This document shows positions 1 to 8,086 of a stretch of 64,000 nt of DNA, in pieces (position 1 is the stretch's first letter; every line of letters begins with the position of its first letter). Both the position numbers and the translations under genes were made by a program. Origin of the DNA: Clostridiales bacterium (GTDB lineage: Bacteria > Bacillota > Clostridia > Lachnospirales > Lachnospiraceae). The stretch is from the NCBI GenBank assembly GCA_020859985.1, contig JAJBVD010000062.1, positions 31,644-95,643 of the forward strand. The letters are read 5' to 3'. The notes beneath the pieces are model-generated. The model was given only the letters and a program-made list of their open reading frames with translations. It searched no databases and was not told the origin of the DNA.

Positions 1-166
1 TCTAAATCTCGCTGACGCTCGATGGCGCGGCCTGCATCCTGCATCCAAAAACGATGCAGGACATTTCATGGAGAGCCGCGCATTCTAAATCTCGCTGACG
101 CTCGATGGCGCGGCCTGCATCCTGCATCCAAAAACGATACCGAACATTTCATGAAAAGCCGGAGAT
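1..166. repeat. 83-bp tandem repeat, two copies visible
   Basis: Two copies of an 83-bp unit start at positions 1 and 84. They are near identical for the first 55 bases and then diverge. The array starts at the window edge, so more copies may lie to the left. It sits just beyond the 3' end of rarA. I see no coding potential in it. Confidence 0.85.
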
Positions 167-193
167 ATGCAACCGCATTCCCGGCTTTTTACT
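152..193 (-). terminator. Probable terminator of rarA
   Basis: Complementary arms AAAAGCCGG and CCGGCTTTTT flank a loop of about 20 bases just past the rarA stop codon. The T-run in the minus direction is short, so termination strength is uncertain. Confidence 0.5.
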
Positions 194-1519
194 TTACTCA
201 TGAATCCAGTTCAGATACTTCAAGATGGTCTGTTCATATCCATTATCAGACGGCTCATAAAACTTCCGGTCTTTCACCGCATCCGGCAGATACTGCTGGC
301 GAGAAAAATGCTTTGGAAAATCATGCGCGTACTCATAACCGACTCCGTGGCCGAGCTTCGCCGCTCCTTTATAATGCGCATCCTGCAGATGAGGCGGCAC
401 CGCAGCGGGTGTCTCTTTCACGGCCTCCATCGCGTCAAAGATGGCGTTTGTCACGGAATTGCTCTTGGGCGCGCAGGCAACGTAAAGTGCGGCCTGCGCC
501 AGGATCAGCTGTGCTTCCGGCATCCCGACCCGTTCGACGGCCTGCGAAGCGGCAACCGCCACCTGCAGCGCCTGCGGATCTGCATTCCCGACGTCCTCTG
601 ATGCACAGATCATGATCCGGCGCGCGATAAAGGTGACACTCTCTCCCGCGTATAGCATCCGCGCCAGATAATACACAGCCGCATCCGGATCGGAACCACG
701 CATGCTTTTGATAAAAGCAGAGATCACATCATAGTGGCTGTCCCCATCCTTGTCATAGCGGATGACCCGCTTCTGGATGCACTCCGAGGCCACCTCCAGT
801 GTCAGATGGATTTTCCCGTCCGTGCCGGGAGCCGTCGTCAGTACTCCCAGCTCCACCGCATTCAAGGCGCGTCTGGCATCGCCGTCCGCCATATCCGCGA
901 GAAATTCCTCCGCGTCCTCCTCGATCACGGCGTTATAGGCTCCCATACCGCGCTCCACATCGTACACTCCGCGGCGGATCAATGTTCGAATGTCTTCTTT
1001 TCCCAGCGGCTTCAGTTCAAAGATCACTGAGCGGGAAAGCAGAGCGCCGTTCACCTCGAAATACGGATTCTCAGTCGTCGCCCCGATGAGGATCAGCGTC
1101 CCGTCCTCCACAAACGGAAGCAGATAGTCCTGCTGTCCCTTATTGAAGCGGTGTATCTCGTCCACGAACAGAATCGTCCGCTTCCCGTACATGCCGAGAT
1201 GTTCTTTCGCCGTCTTCACGACCTCTTCCATGTCTTTTTTCCCGGCTACAGTCGCGTTGATCTGTGTAAATTCCGCCCGCGTCGTATTCGCGATCACCTT
1301 CGCGAGTGTTGTTTTTCCCGTTCCCGGCGGTCCATAAAAAATCAGCGAGCTTAGCTTGTCCGCCTGTATTGCGCGGTAAAGCATCTTATCCTTACCGATA
1401 ATATGCTGCTGCCCGACGACCTCGTCCAGCGTCCGCGGACGGATCCGCGATGCCAGGGGCGCTTCCTCCTGCATTGTTTTTGCTCTTGCGTACTCAAATA
1501 AATCCATGTTCCGTCTCAC
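194..1519 (-). CDS. rarA: Replication-associated recombination protein A (RarA/MgsA), AAA+ ATPase
   Basis: This cytosolic AAA+ ATPase acts at stalled replication forks and resembles clamp-loader subunits. The 441-residue product has a Walker A motif GPPGTGKTT near residue 65 and a Walker B motif ILFVDEIHRF near residue 115. Arginine-finger and lid regions follow, and the C-terminal part with YKGAAKLGHG is the usual RarA oligomerisation domain. Length is normal for the family. The start may be the second methionine (MDLFEYARAK), which is the more usual N-terminus. It is a single gene between an 83-bp repeat array and a palindromic intergenic element. Confidence 0.95.
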   Translation of the reverse strand: MRRNMDLFEYARAKTMQEEAPLASRIRPRTLDEVVGQQHIIGKDKMLYRAIQADKLSSLIFYGPPGTGKTTLAKVIANTTRAEFTQINATVAGKKDMEEVVKTAKEHLGMYGKRTILFVDEIHRFNKGQQDYLLPFVEDGTLILIGATTENPYFEVNGALLSRSVIFELKPLGKEDIRTLIRRGVYDVERGMGAYNAVIEEDAEEFLADMADGDARRALNAVELGVLTTAPGTDGKIHLTLEVASECIQKRVIRYDKDGDSHYDVISAFIKSMRGSDPDAAVYYLARMLYAGESVTFIARRIMICASEDVGNADPQALQVAVAASQAVERVGMPEAQLILAQAALYVACAPKSNSVTNAIFDAMEAVKETPAAVPPHLQDAHYKGAAKLGHGVGYEYAHDFPKHFSRQQYLPDAVKDRKFYEPSDNGYEQTILKYLNWIHE

Positions 1520-1530
1520 CTGTATGACAT

Positions 1531-1557
1531 GTAACTGTTCAGTACCTTCACAATTAC
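1531..1557. repeat. Dispersed palindromic element, copy 1
   Basis: Arms GTAACTGT and an imperfect ACAATTAC flank the conserved loop TCAGTACCTTC. It lies in the gap between rarA and the polysaccharide deacetylase gene. It belongs to the family described in the findings. Confidence 0.8.
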
Positions 1558-1618
1558 TATCACATCAATTCTGTCAGTTCCGCATATACAGTTTCACCGA
1601 CATCCAATCTGTCACTTT

Positions 1619-2521
1619 TCACTCCAGAATCAGTTCATCCACCGTCACAAACACATATCCCTGCTCCGTAAGCGCATCTACTATCTGCAGCGCTGCGTCC
1701 ACGGAAGACTCATAACAGTCATGCAGCAAAATGATGTCGTCCGGCTCCACCGCCTCCAGCACTTTGCGCACGACATCGCCTGTATTCTTCGTCGTCCAGT
1801 CCAAAGGGTCTACATCCCAGAGCACAGGAAACATTTCAAAAGAACATTCCAGGTCCTTGCACCAGGAGCCGAATGGCGGGCGCACATATTCGGTATTCTT
1901 TCCGGTAATTTCATGGATAAGCGCACTCGTTTTCTCCACCTGTTCACAGGCCGCTTCCACACTCAGATCGCTGATCTTCACATGATCATAGGTGTGGTTT
2001 CCGATCAGGTGTCCCTCCTCGTCCATCCGCCGGATGATGTCCTCATTACCCGGAATATTTTTCCCAATCACAAAAAAAGTAACACTCACGCCGCGTTCTT
2101 TCAGACCATCCAGCAGCTTTGGCGTACAGACCGGATGCGGGCCGTCGTCAAATGTGAGTGCTACCCGCTTGCTTTCCTCCGAGTTCAATATCTCCGTTTC
2201 TGATCTGCTCATCTGATTTTCGTTCTCCATCGCCATTTCCACATCCGTCTCTGCTCCGGATATTCCTGCGGCCTCCTCTGCCACCGCCGTCTCAGATATC
2301 TCTGCAGTACCGCCGTCAGCTGTCGTCATGTTTTCTCCGGATACTTCTGCCGTCTTATCTGCCATGGCAGTTTCCGGCAGGCTCCGATATAAAGTGATCA
2401 ATATAACCACCGCCGCCGCGCAGGCAAAAGCAATTGTCGTCAGTTTCTCAGAAAGCCCGTAGAATCGACCGTGATATCTGCCTGCTCCGTTTTTATTACG
2501 CCCACGCTGTAATTTTTTCAT
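1619..2521 (-). CDS. Polysaccharide deacetylase (NodB domain), membrane anchored
   Basis: Family members remove N-acetyl groups from peptidoglycan or other surface polysaccharides. A basic N-terminus (MKKLQRGRNK) is followed by one hydrophobic segment near residues 25-45, which suggests a membrane anchor. An acidic, repetitive linker (about residues 50-115) precedes the NodB domain. Catalytic motifs are visible: TFDDGPH, HTYDH, RPPFGSW, DVDPLDW and ILLHD. I chose the ATG at 2521. An in-frame open stretch continues upstream to 2614, but it translates the palindromic repeat at 2548-2585 and is unlikely to be coding. The substrate is not known. Confidence 0.88.
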   Translation of the reverse strand: MKKLQRGRNKNGAGRYHGRFYGLSEKLTTIAFACAAAVVILITLYRSLPETAMADKTAEVSGENMTTADGGTAEISETAVAEEAAGISGAETDVEMAMENENQMSRSETEILNSEESKRVALTFDDGPHPVCTPKLLDGLKERGVSVTFFVIGKNIPGNEDIIRRMDEEGHLIGNHTYDHVKISDLSVEAACEQVEKTSALIHEITGKNTEYVRPPFGSWCKDLECSFEMFPVLWDVDPLDWTTKNTGDVVRKVLEAVEPDDIILLHDCYESSVDAALQIVDALTEQGYVFVTVDELILE

Positions 2522-2547
2522 GCTGCCCTGCCACATTTTCCTAAATT

Positions 2548-2585
2548 TATAGTAAACGACGTAAGTCGTTTTACTTTGCGCCACC
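2548..2585. repeat. Palindromic repeat with arms GTAAAACGAC and GTCGTTTAC
   Basis: A near-perfect hairpin directly upstream of the deacetylase start. The same sequence, including the flanking TTTGCGCC, recurs in the opposite orientation at 51332-51370 before the sugar isomerase gene. It is a second dispersed repeat type, or a shared regulatory site. Confidence 0.7.
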
Positions 2586-2644
2586 TTCCTGCCCGTCTGT
2601 ACAAACAATACCATATGCCAGAGCTTTTCACACAGCCCTGCACA

Positions 2645-2671
2645 GAAGGAACGGCGTTATGCCGTTCCTTC
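2645..2671. terminator. Strong hairpin between tyrS and the deacetylase gene
   Basis: The perfect arms GAAGGAACGGC and GCCGTTCCTTC have a five-base loop. It lies downstream of tyrS but lacks a long T-run, so it could be a terminator or an mRNA-end hairpin. Confidence 0.5.
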
Positions 2672-2806
2672 TAATCTATGACGGTTTCTCTTGAAAAATG
2701 CAGCATATCCGGCTCGCACCGCTGTTGGTTCACGGTTGTCCGATATAATTTCAGAACAAGTCTTTGCACTTGCTGCAAGGATCATATGACAACGCTTAAC
2801 CGCTTG

Positions 2807-4033
2807 TTACTTCAGCACCACCTTGCGGAAGTTCTTCTTGCCCCGCTTCACGACAAGGCCGTCCTTGAATTTTTCTCCCGGAATGACCGCCTTGACATCC
2901 GTAATCTTTTCTCCATCCACGGTCACGCCGCCCTGCTCGATCGCACGGCGTCCCTCGGAGCGGGACGGTACCAGACCGGCTTTTAAAAGCAGAGAAATCA
3001 GGTCAATGCCGCCGTCTGTATCCAGATCCGCCTCGGAGATTTCCGCGGTCGGCATATCCGCCGCGTTTCCACCGCCGGAAAACAGAGCCCGCGCACCTTC
3101 CTGCGCCTTTTTTGCCTCTTCCTCACCATGCACCAGACTCGTCAGTTCATATGCAAGGATTTCTTTTGCCTGATTGAGCTGGCTTCCTTCCCATTTGTCC
3201 ATCTCATCAATCTGCTCCAGGGGCAGGAACGTCAGCATCCGCAGACATTTGAGCACATCCGCGTCCGCCACGTTTCTCCAGTACTGGTAAAAATCAAACG
3301 GAGACGTCTTGTTCGGATCAAGCCATACCGCACCGCTCTGGGTCTTGCCCATCTTTTTACCTTCCGAGTTCAAAAGCAAAGTAATCGTCATTGCGTAGGC
3401 GTCCTTGCCCAGCTTACGGCGGATCAGCTCCGTGCCGCCGAGCATATTGCTCCACTGGTCGTCGCCGCCGAACTGCATGTTGCAGCCATACTTCTGGAAC
3501 AGCATGTAGAAATCATAGCTCTGCATGATCATATAATTGAATTCAAGGAAGCTTAAGCCGCGCTCCATCCTCTGCTTATAACACTCCGCGGTCAGCATCC
3601 GGTTCACGGAAAAATGCGCGCCGACCTCACGCAGCAGCTCAACATAATTCAGCTTCATCAGCCAGTCCGCATTGTTGACCATCAGCGCCTTATTATCCGA
3701 AAAATCAATAAAACGGCTCATCTGCACCTTAAAGCAGTCGATGTTGTGCTGAATCGTCTCCGGCGTCATCATCTGGCGCATATCGCTGCGTCCGGACGGA
3801 TCGCCGATCATCCCCGTGCCGCCGCCCAGAAGCGCGATCGGCTTGTTGCCCGCCATCTGCAGCCGCTTCATCAGGCACAAGGCCATAAAATGTCCCACAT
3901 GAAGGCTGTCCGCTGTCGGGTCAAATCCAATATAAAATGTCGCCTGTCCATTATTCACCAGGTCGCGGATCTTATCCTCGTCCGTCACCTGCGCGATCAG
4001 TCCCCTTGCCACCAGTTCGTCATAAATCTGCAT
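2807..4033 (-). CDS. tyrS: Tyrosyl-tRNA synthetase
   Basis: This cytosolic enzyme charges tRNA-Tyr. The 408-residue product has the class I HIGH-type motif HVGHFM near residue 46 and a KMSKS-type motif KKMGKTQSG near residue 228. The tyrosine pocket region is near [12 protein letters not shown], and a C-terminal S4 RNA-binding domain ([14 protein letters not shown]) is present. Length is typical of the bacterial TyrS form. The gene stands alone behind a promoter and T-box leader, so expression should respond to uncharged tRNA-Tyr. A palindromic intergenic element sits between the T-box terminator and the start codon. Confidence 0.97.
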   Translation of the reverse strand: MQIYDELVARGLIAQVTDEDKIRDLVNNGQATFYIGFDPTADSLHVGHFMALCLMKRLQMAGNKPIALLGGGTGMIGDPSGRSDMRQMMTPETIQHNIDCFKVQMSRFIDFSDNKALMVNNADWLMKLNYVELLREVGAHFSVNRMLTAECYKQRMERGLSFLEFNYMIMQSYDFYMLFQKYGCNMQFGGDDQWSNMLGGTELIRRKLGKDAYAMTITLLLNSEGKKMGKTQSGAVWLDPNKTSPFDFYQYWRNVADADVLKCLRMLTFLPLEQIDEMDKWEGSQLNQAKEILAYELTSLVHGEEEAKKAQEGARALFSGGGNAADMPTAEISEADLDTDGGIDLISLLLKAGLVPSRSEGRRAIEQGGVTVDGEKITDVKAVIPGEKFKDGLVVKRGKKNFRKVVLK

Positions 4034-4061
4034 TGCTTTGTCCTCTCTTTTCTGACTTTTC

Positions 4062-4088
4062 GTAACTGTTCAGTACCTTCACAGTTAC
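4062..4088. repeat. Dispersed palindromic element, copy 2 (canonical)
   Basis: Perfect arms GTAACTGT and ACAGTTAC flank the loop TCAGTACCTTC. It lies in the tyrS leader between the T-box terminator and the tyrS start. Confidence 0.85.
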
Positions 4089-4130
4089 CTTTTTTCTTAA
4101 TTTCGCCTTTCAGGAATGAAGCTTTTATAT

Positions 4131-4563
4131 CATAAGAAAAGCCCTCATCCCTATTCCGCATAAGGACGAGAGCTGTAAGCCCCGTGTTACCACCTTATTT
4201 CACAGACAGCTCACACCGCCTGCCTCAATGAGTACCTCATGATACTCTGACACTCGATAACGGATGTCGCCCCGCCGCAGCCTACTCAAAACCGACATAC
4301 CCTCGCATCTGCATTCGGTAAATAACCCCTGCCCGACAGTATTTCATAAATACTGCCAATATCGGTTTCTTTGGGTGCGAAGCTCCGGGATGTATTCAAA
4401 AACAGCTTCCGCGTGCACCTCTCATCATCGGGTCAGATCTCATGTGATACAGACTGCGCTTTATCATTTCCACGCAAATACCTTTTATCGAAATTGTATC
4501 GAAACCGCCCACCGGTAACTTTCTGTACTTTCCGCTGTCTTTTACTTGTTCCCTTCCACGCTT
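4131..4563 (-). promoter_or_regulatory. T-box leader of tyrS
   Basis: On the minus strand the conserved T-box antiterminator core AAGGTGGTAACACGG occupies 4182-4196. It is followed by a GC-rich terminator hairpin (arms CTCTCGTCC and GGGATGAGGG, then TTTT) at about 4131-4173. The upstream 300 bases are highly structured, as expected for Stem I. A UAC triplet at 4392-4394 could be the tyrosine specifier, but I could not fold the RNA to prove it. Uncharged tRNA-Tyr is expected to stabilise the antiterminator and allow tyrS transcription. Confidence 0.88.
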
Positions 4564-4570
4564 TCCAAAC

Positions 4571-4599
4571 AGTATAGTCAGTTCCTCCGTTTTTGTCAA
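4571..4599 (-). promoter_or_regulatory. Promoter of the tyrS leader
   Basis: TTGACA (4594-4599) and TATACT (4571-4576) are separated by 17 bases on the minus strand. Transcription would start near 4563, giving a leader of about 530 bases. Confidence 0.75.
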
Positions 4600-4608
4600 G
4601 AACGATTT

Positions 4609-4658
4609 GTAACCATTCAGGACAGTACCTCGTAACTGTGAAGCTACTGAGCAGTTAC
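4609..4658. repeat. Composite palindromic element at the 3' end of the regulator gene
   Basis: A short copy (GTAACCATTCAGGACAGT) abuts a second copy with arms GTAACTGT and GCAGTTAC. The outer arm supplies the TAA stop codon of the PucR-type regulator. Confidence 0.75.
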
Positions 4659-6514
4659 GAATCATTTTGCTCCAGCAGGCGGAAAGAAAGCTCCAAATAA
4701 AAGATTTCATCCGCATCCTCCAGATCCGAATGCAGGATCTCTTTGATCTTTTCCAGACGATACAAAAACGTGCTTCTGTGAATAAAAAGCTCCTTCGCTG
4801 TCTGCGTCGCGTTCAGCTGCTGATCCAGATATACCCGCAGCGTCTGCATATATTCCGTATGATTCTTTTCGTCCTGTTCCTTCAGCCGCAAAAGCCCCTC
4901 ATGACAGATCATGTTTGCCGGCAGCCGCCTCGTAGACTGCTCAATGATATAGGGCAGCGCCACCTGATTAAAATAATGAATCCACAGATACGGCTTTTTA
5001 CGGCTTCCCACATCCAGCGCCGTCCGCGCCTGCACATACTGGCGGCGCAGATTCATATGTCCTTTCATGGTCCTGCTGTACCCGGCCTTCAGATAACTGT
5101 CCCGTATAAAATATACCAATTTCGCGGCGACCGCTTCCTCGTCCATTCCCAGACGGGACAGGTTGAAAAAGCTGACCACTTCCTCCTGATACAAAAAGCT
5201 GACCGAATCGTTCAGCTGTTTCTGAATATAATGGCAGATGGCGCCTGTAGAAAGCTGCTTCTGATTCAGATAAGTAATCTGCAGAATCAGGCAGAGATAT
5301 TCGTCGTCGCTGCCCCATCCGGCCGCGCTCAGTCTGCGGCTGATCTGTACATAATCCGCGGTCCGGTCCGTCAGAACGCTCTGGAAGATGGTTTCCAGAG
5401 TCCCTTTCATAGACGCAGGCATTTCGCGGGAGAGCTGGTATTCCAGATGCCTGCTTAAATTCTCCAGAATGCAGATACAGCCCTGCGTGACCGGATTGTC
5501 ACATTCTGTCAGCACCAGCCGATACGCCGGCTGTCCATTGATAAACAGGTTGCGGTTCACGGAACGGTATCCGCTGATATAGCCCGGATACAGCATGGCC
5601 TGCTTCGCCTGTGTGATCTTCTGATATTCCTCGTCCTGCAGCAGGGCGTTCATATAATCGACATTCACGCCATCCTCTGTAAACAGCCTTGCCCGTTCAG
5701 GCAGTTTTTCCATTCCAGCCGCAGCTGTCAATGAAAAATCGGCGCCCATGACCATCAGCGGATTCCCCAAAAATCCGGCACTCAACTCCAACACCTTTAC
5801 GATTCCGGCATTCCCGGTCAGTAACCGGATGACCTCATCTTCCCATTCGTCGCAGCTGTCAAATGCCATCTGAAGATAATTCAGAACCGCAGCCGCGCCG
5901 CTGCACTCATCCATCTCCCCGGTTGCCACGCACACCCAGACGCCGCCTGTGTTATTATCCTCTGTTTTCTCATCGAGAGTTCCCCTGGCATTTCTTCCTT
6001 CCGTTTTTCCATCAGGAGCTCCGTCCGCAATCAACTCTTCCGCTTTCTCAACAGAATATCCGCCTGCGCTCATGCCTTCTGCTTTTCCATCAGAATTTCT
6101 TCCTGCATTCCCGTTCTCTGTCTTCTCATCAAAAGGCTCCCTGCCAGCTGTCCCGCTCAGGCAAAACACGCAAAAGGTTTTCTCCGGCAGGCCTGCGTCT
6201 GTCCATTCTCTGACCTCCTGCTTTGATTCGGCCGGTATCACACGCACATGCCCGCTGCGCGCTTCTTTTCCGCCCGGTCCAGCCGTTCCGGCACTCGCAC
6301 GTGCTGTCTGCGCATGTACTGCCTGCGCATGTACTGTCTGCGTATATAACGCCTGCATATGCGCCGCCTGCGTATGCGCTGCATGTTCCCCGCTGCGTAA
6401 CTCGCTGCCAAATAAAGGGCGCAGGTAACCATCCCTGCCGGACAGCCCCGCAGCCCCCGTAATTTCAAATTCTTTTTTCAGCTGTTCATACAGCCAGACA
6501 GATGAAAGCTTCAC
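4655..6514 (-). CDS. PucR/CdaR-type transcriptional regulator with repeat insertions
   Basis: The C-terminal 60 residues (ATQTAKELFIHRSTFLYRLEKI) form the PucR-type helix-turn-helix, and the central part resembles sensory regions of this class. The GTG at 6514 is chosen because GGGGAG lies eight bases upstream. The open frame upstream only translates a palindromic repeat. The product is about 619 residues. Two low-complexity inserts are visible: pentapeptide repeats (about residues 46-75, like AVHAQ) and five degenerate 13-residue units (about 129-191, like DGKAEGMSAGGYS). It is next to the corrinoid genes and probably controls them. The effector is unknown. Confidence 0.8.
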   Translation of the reverse strand: MKLSSVWLYEQLKKEFEITGAAGLSGRDGYLRPLFGSELRSGEHAAHTQAAHMQALYTQTVHAQAVHAQTARASAGTAGPGGKEARSGHVRVIPAESKQEVREWTDAGLPEKTFCVFCLSGTAGREPFDEKTENGNAGRNSDGKAEGMSAGGYSVEKAEELIADGAPDGKTEGRNARGTLDEKTEDNNTGGVWVCVATGEMDECSGAAAVLNYLQMAFDSCDEWEDEVIRLLTGNAGIVKVLELSAGFLGNPLMVMGADFSLTAAAGMEKLPERARLFTEDGVNVDYMNALLQDEEYQKITQAKQAMLYPGYISGYRSVNRNLFINGQPAYRLVLTECDNPVTQGCICILENLSRHLEYQLSREMPASMKGTLETIFQSVLTDRTADYVQISRRLSAAGWGSDDEYLCLILQITYLNQKQLSTGAICHYIQKQLNDSVSFLYQEEVVSFFNLSRLGMDEEAVAAKLVYFIRDSYLKAGYSRTMKGHMNLRRQYVQARTALDVGSRKKPYLWIHYFNQVALPYIIEQSTRRLPANMICHEGLLRLKEQDEKNHTEYMQTLRVYLDQQLNATQTAKELFIHRSTFLYRLEKIKEILHSDLEDADEIFYLELSFRLLEQNDS

Positions 6515-6538
6515 CAGTATTTCTCCCCTGCATTTCCC

Positions 6539-6582
6539 GTAACCGTGAAGGTACTGAACAGCTATCCGTACTTTCACAGTTC
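6539..6582. repeat. Dispersed palindromic element, copy with partial second arm
   Basis: Reverse-orientation element (arms GTAACCGT and ACAGCTAT) followed by a partial second unit. It lies between the corrinoid protein gene and the regulator gene. Confidence 0.75.
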
Positions 6583-6586
6583 CCTA

Positions 6587-7222
6587 TCAGACGATAAATG
6601 TCTTCGCGACCTCCGCCGCCTCCACACAGTTTTCAGTGTAAGCGTCCGCACCCATATGCTCGGCCAGCTGCCGGGTCACTGCGCCGCCTCCCACCATAAT
6701 CTTATATTTTTTCTCCGGATCATTGCGCCGCAGTGTTTTTACCACCTGCTCCATCTCCGGCAGAGCCGTACTCAGAAGCGACGAAATACAGACAATCTGG
6801 ACGTCCGGATTCTCGCGAACTGCCTTTAAAAACTGTTTTTCCGAAATGTCCACGCCCAGGTCGATCACCCGGAATCCCGCACTGCGAAACATCAGAGCGA
6901 CCAGATTTTTCCCGACATCATGGAGGTCGCCCTCTACCGTGCCGACGATCACAGTTCCGATATTCCGTTCCTCAAATGCGGCGTCCTGCTGTTCAAGCAG
7001 CACAAATCCGGAGCGGATACAGCGGGCTGCCGCGAGAATGCGGGGAATGTCCGCCTCCTGTTTTTTATACCGTTCACCCATCTCACGCATCGCCGGCATC
7101 ATGGCTTCCTCTACGATGCAAATGGGGTCGACCTTCTCCGCCAATGCTTCTTCCACCAGCTTTTCTGTCTCTCCCGGATGTCCGGCTTCAATTGATTGCC
7201 GCAATTCTTCCAGTACAGTCAT
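6587..7222 (-). CDS. Corrinoid (B12-binding) methyl-carrier protein, copy 2
   Basis: This is a cytosolic cobamide carrier that accepts a methyl group from a substrate methyltransferase and delivers it to a second one. The 211-residue product has the N-terminal helical B12-cap domain (about residues 1-85). The Rossmann B12-binding domain follows, with the cobalt-ligand motif EGDLHDVGKNL (DxHxxG) near residue 102 and the SLLSTALPEME and GGGAVT signatures. It is paralogous to the product of 10240-10878. A GGGGGAAG ribosome binding site precedes the ATG. The partner methyltransferase for this copy is not adjacent. Confidence 0.92.
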   Translation of the reverse strand: MTVLEELRQSIEAGHPGETEKLVEEALAEKVDPICIVEEAMMPAMREMGERYKKQEADIPRILAAARCIRSGFVLLEQQDAAFEERNIGTVIVGTVEGDLHDVGKNLVALMFRSAGFRVIDLGVDISEKQFLKAVRENPDVQIVCISSLLSTALPEMEQVVKTLRRNDPEKKYKIMVGGGAVTRQLAEHMGADAYTENCVEAAEVAKTFIV

Positions 7223-7309
7223 GATCTTCCCCCAGTTTTATTCAAACGCAGGCGCAGGCTCCGCCGCGTCAGCAGTAAATTGTCTGATGCACAAATACCC
7301 TCTCCACCC

Positions 7310-7336
7310 GTAACTGTTCCGTATCTTCACAGTCAC
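7310..7336. repeat. Dispersed palindromic element
   Basis: Arms GTAACTGT and ACAGTCAC (one mismatch) flank the loop TCCGTATCTTC, in the gap between the DUF2284 and corrinoid protein genes. Confidence 0.75.
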
Positions 7337-7350
7337 GCAGGAATCCACTC

Positions 7351-7890
7351 TCATTTCAGCAGAAAGCAGCTCGTATAGGCAATCGTGCAGGGTCCATAAT
7401 AATAGTCAAGATGATTTTCCTGACAGACCTCAGTGACCAGCATACCATACGCTTCCATAGAAGAAAACGCCTCGTTTGGAAAGCGGCACGGCTGATCCGG
7501 ATACGTGCAGGTTTTGCACTTTGTACAGCACCCCGCTCCGATCGCGAGCATTTCCGGATATTGCCTGCGCAGGATCTTCTCAAACGCGTAAAAATGCTCC
7601 TTATGCCGCTGCTCGGTCTCCATCATGGTCTCTCCGTCCAGCTCGTCCTCCAGCTCGCCAACGGTCTGAACAATAATGCCCTCACGATACTTTTCGACCT
7701 TTTTCCGGCAATCCTTAAGAGAACCGCAGCCCGGCGGGCAGCTCCAGCATTTGTCGTACATATGGCAGGTGTTTGCCTCGCACATCTGGCGCACCTCCGG
7801 ACGCAGCTTTAGCGTACCGCAGTCCAGAAAAGCGACATGGGAAAAGCCCTGCTCTTCGCCCTGTTTTTTCAGCATCTCCATATCGATCAA
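7351..7890 (-). CDS. DUF2284 cysteine-rich putative metal-binding protein
   Basis: The 179-residue cytosolic protein has two cysteine clusters typical of DUF2284: HMYDKCWSCPPGCGSLKDC near residue 42 and GAGCCTKCKTCTYPDQPC near residue 117. These are likely to bind an iron-sulphur cluster or zinc. The TTG at 7890 is taken as start because GGGGGG lies eight bases upstream. Family members often occur near corrinoid methyltransferase genes. Here the gene lies between a corrinoid protein and the RACo-like activator, so a role in electron supply or corrinoid reactivation is plausible but not shown. Confidence 0.85.
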   Translation of the reverse strand: MIDMEMLKKQGEEQGFSHVAFLDCGTLKLRPEVRQMCEANTCHMYDKCWSCPPGCGSLKDCRKKVEKYREGIIVQTVGELEDELDGETMMETEQRHKEHFYAFEKILRRQYPEMLAIGAGCCTKCKTCTYPDQPCRFPNEAFSSMEAYGMLVTEVCQENHLDYYYGPCTIAYTSCFLLK

Positions 7891-8058
7891 TTCGAATTCC
7901 CCCCATCCATCCCGGCACTGCCCCGACAGCTTCTCCTAATGTCTTGTTTCGCAAGGAATTCCCCGGTTGCGCCCGGTATCCTTGCATTTCATCACACACC
8001 GCGCCTTTCCAGCGTCCGGCATCATTTCACAAGAATCCAGCCACTATTCGCGCGCGTT

Positions 8059-8086
8059 GGAACTGTTCATTACCTTCACAGCTATC
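8059..8086. repeat. Dispersed palindromic element overlapping the RACo stop codon
   Basis: A degenerate copy of the element (GGAACTGTTCATTACCTTCA then CAGCTATC). Its end supplies the stop codon of the upstream RACo-like gene. Confidence 0.65.

Noticed and set aside
1-166. Start of a CRISPR array
   Set aside because: The unit is 83 bp, there are no unique spacers of constant size and no cas genes nearby.
4264-4577. Small plus-strand genes opposite the tyrS leader
   Set aside because: The sequence is fully explained by the T-box structure and promoter on the minus strand.
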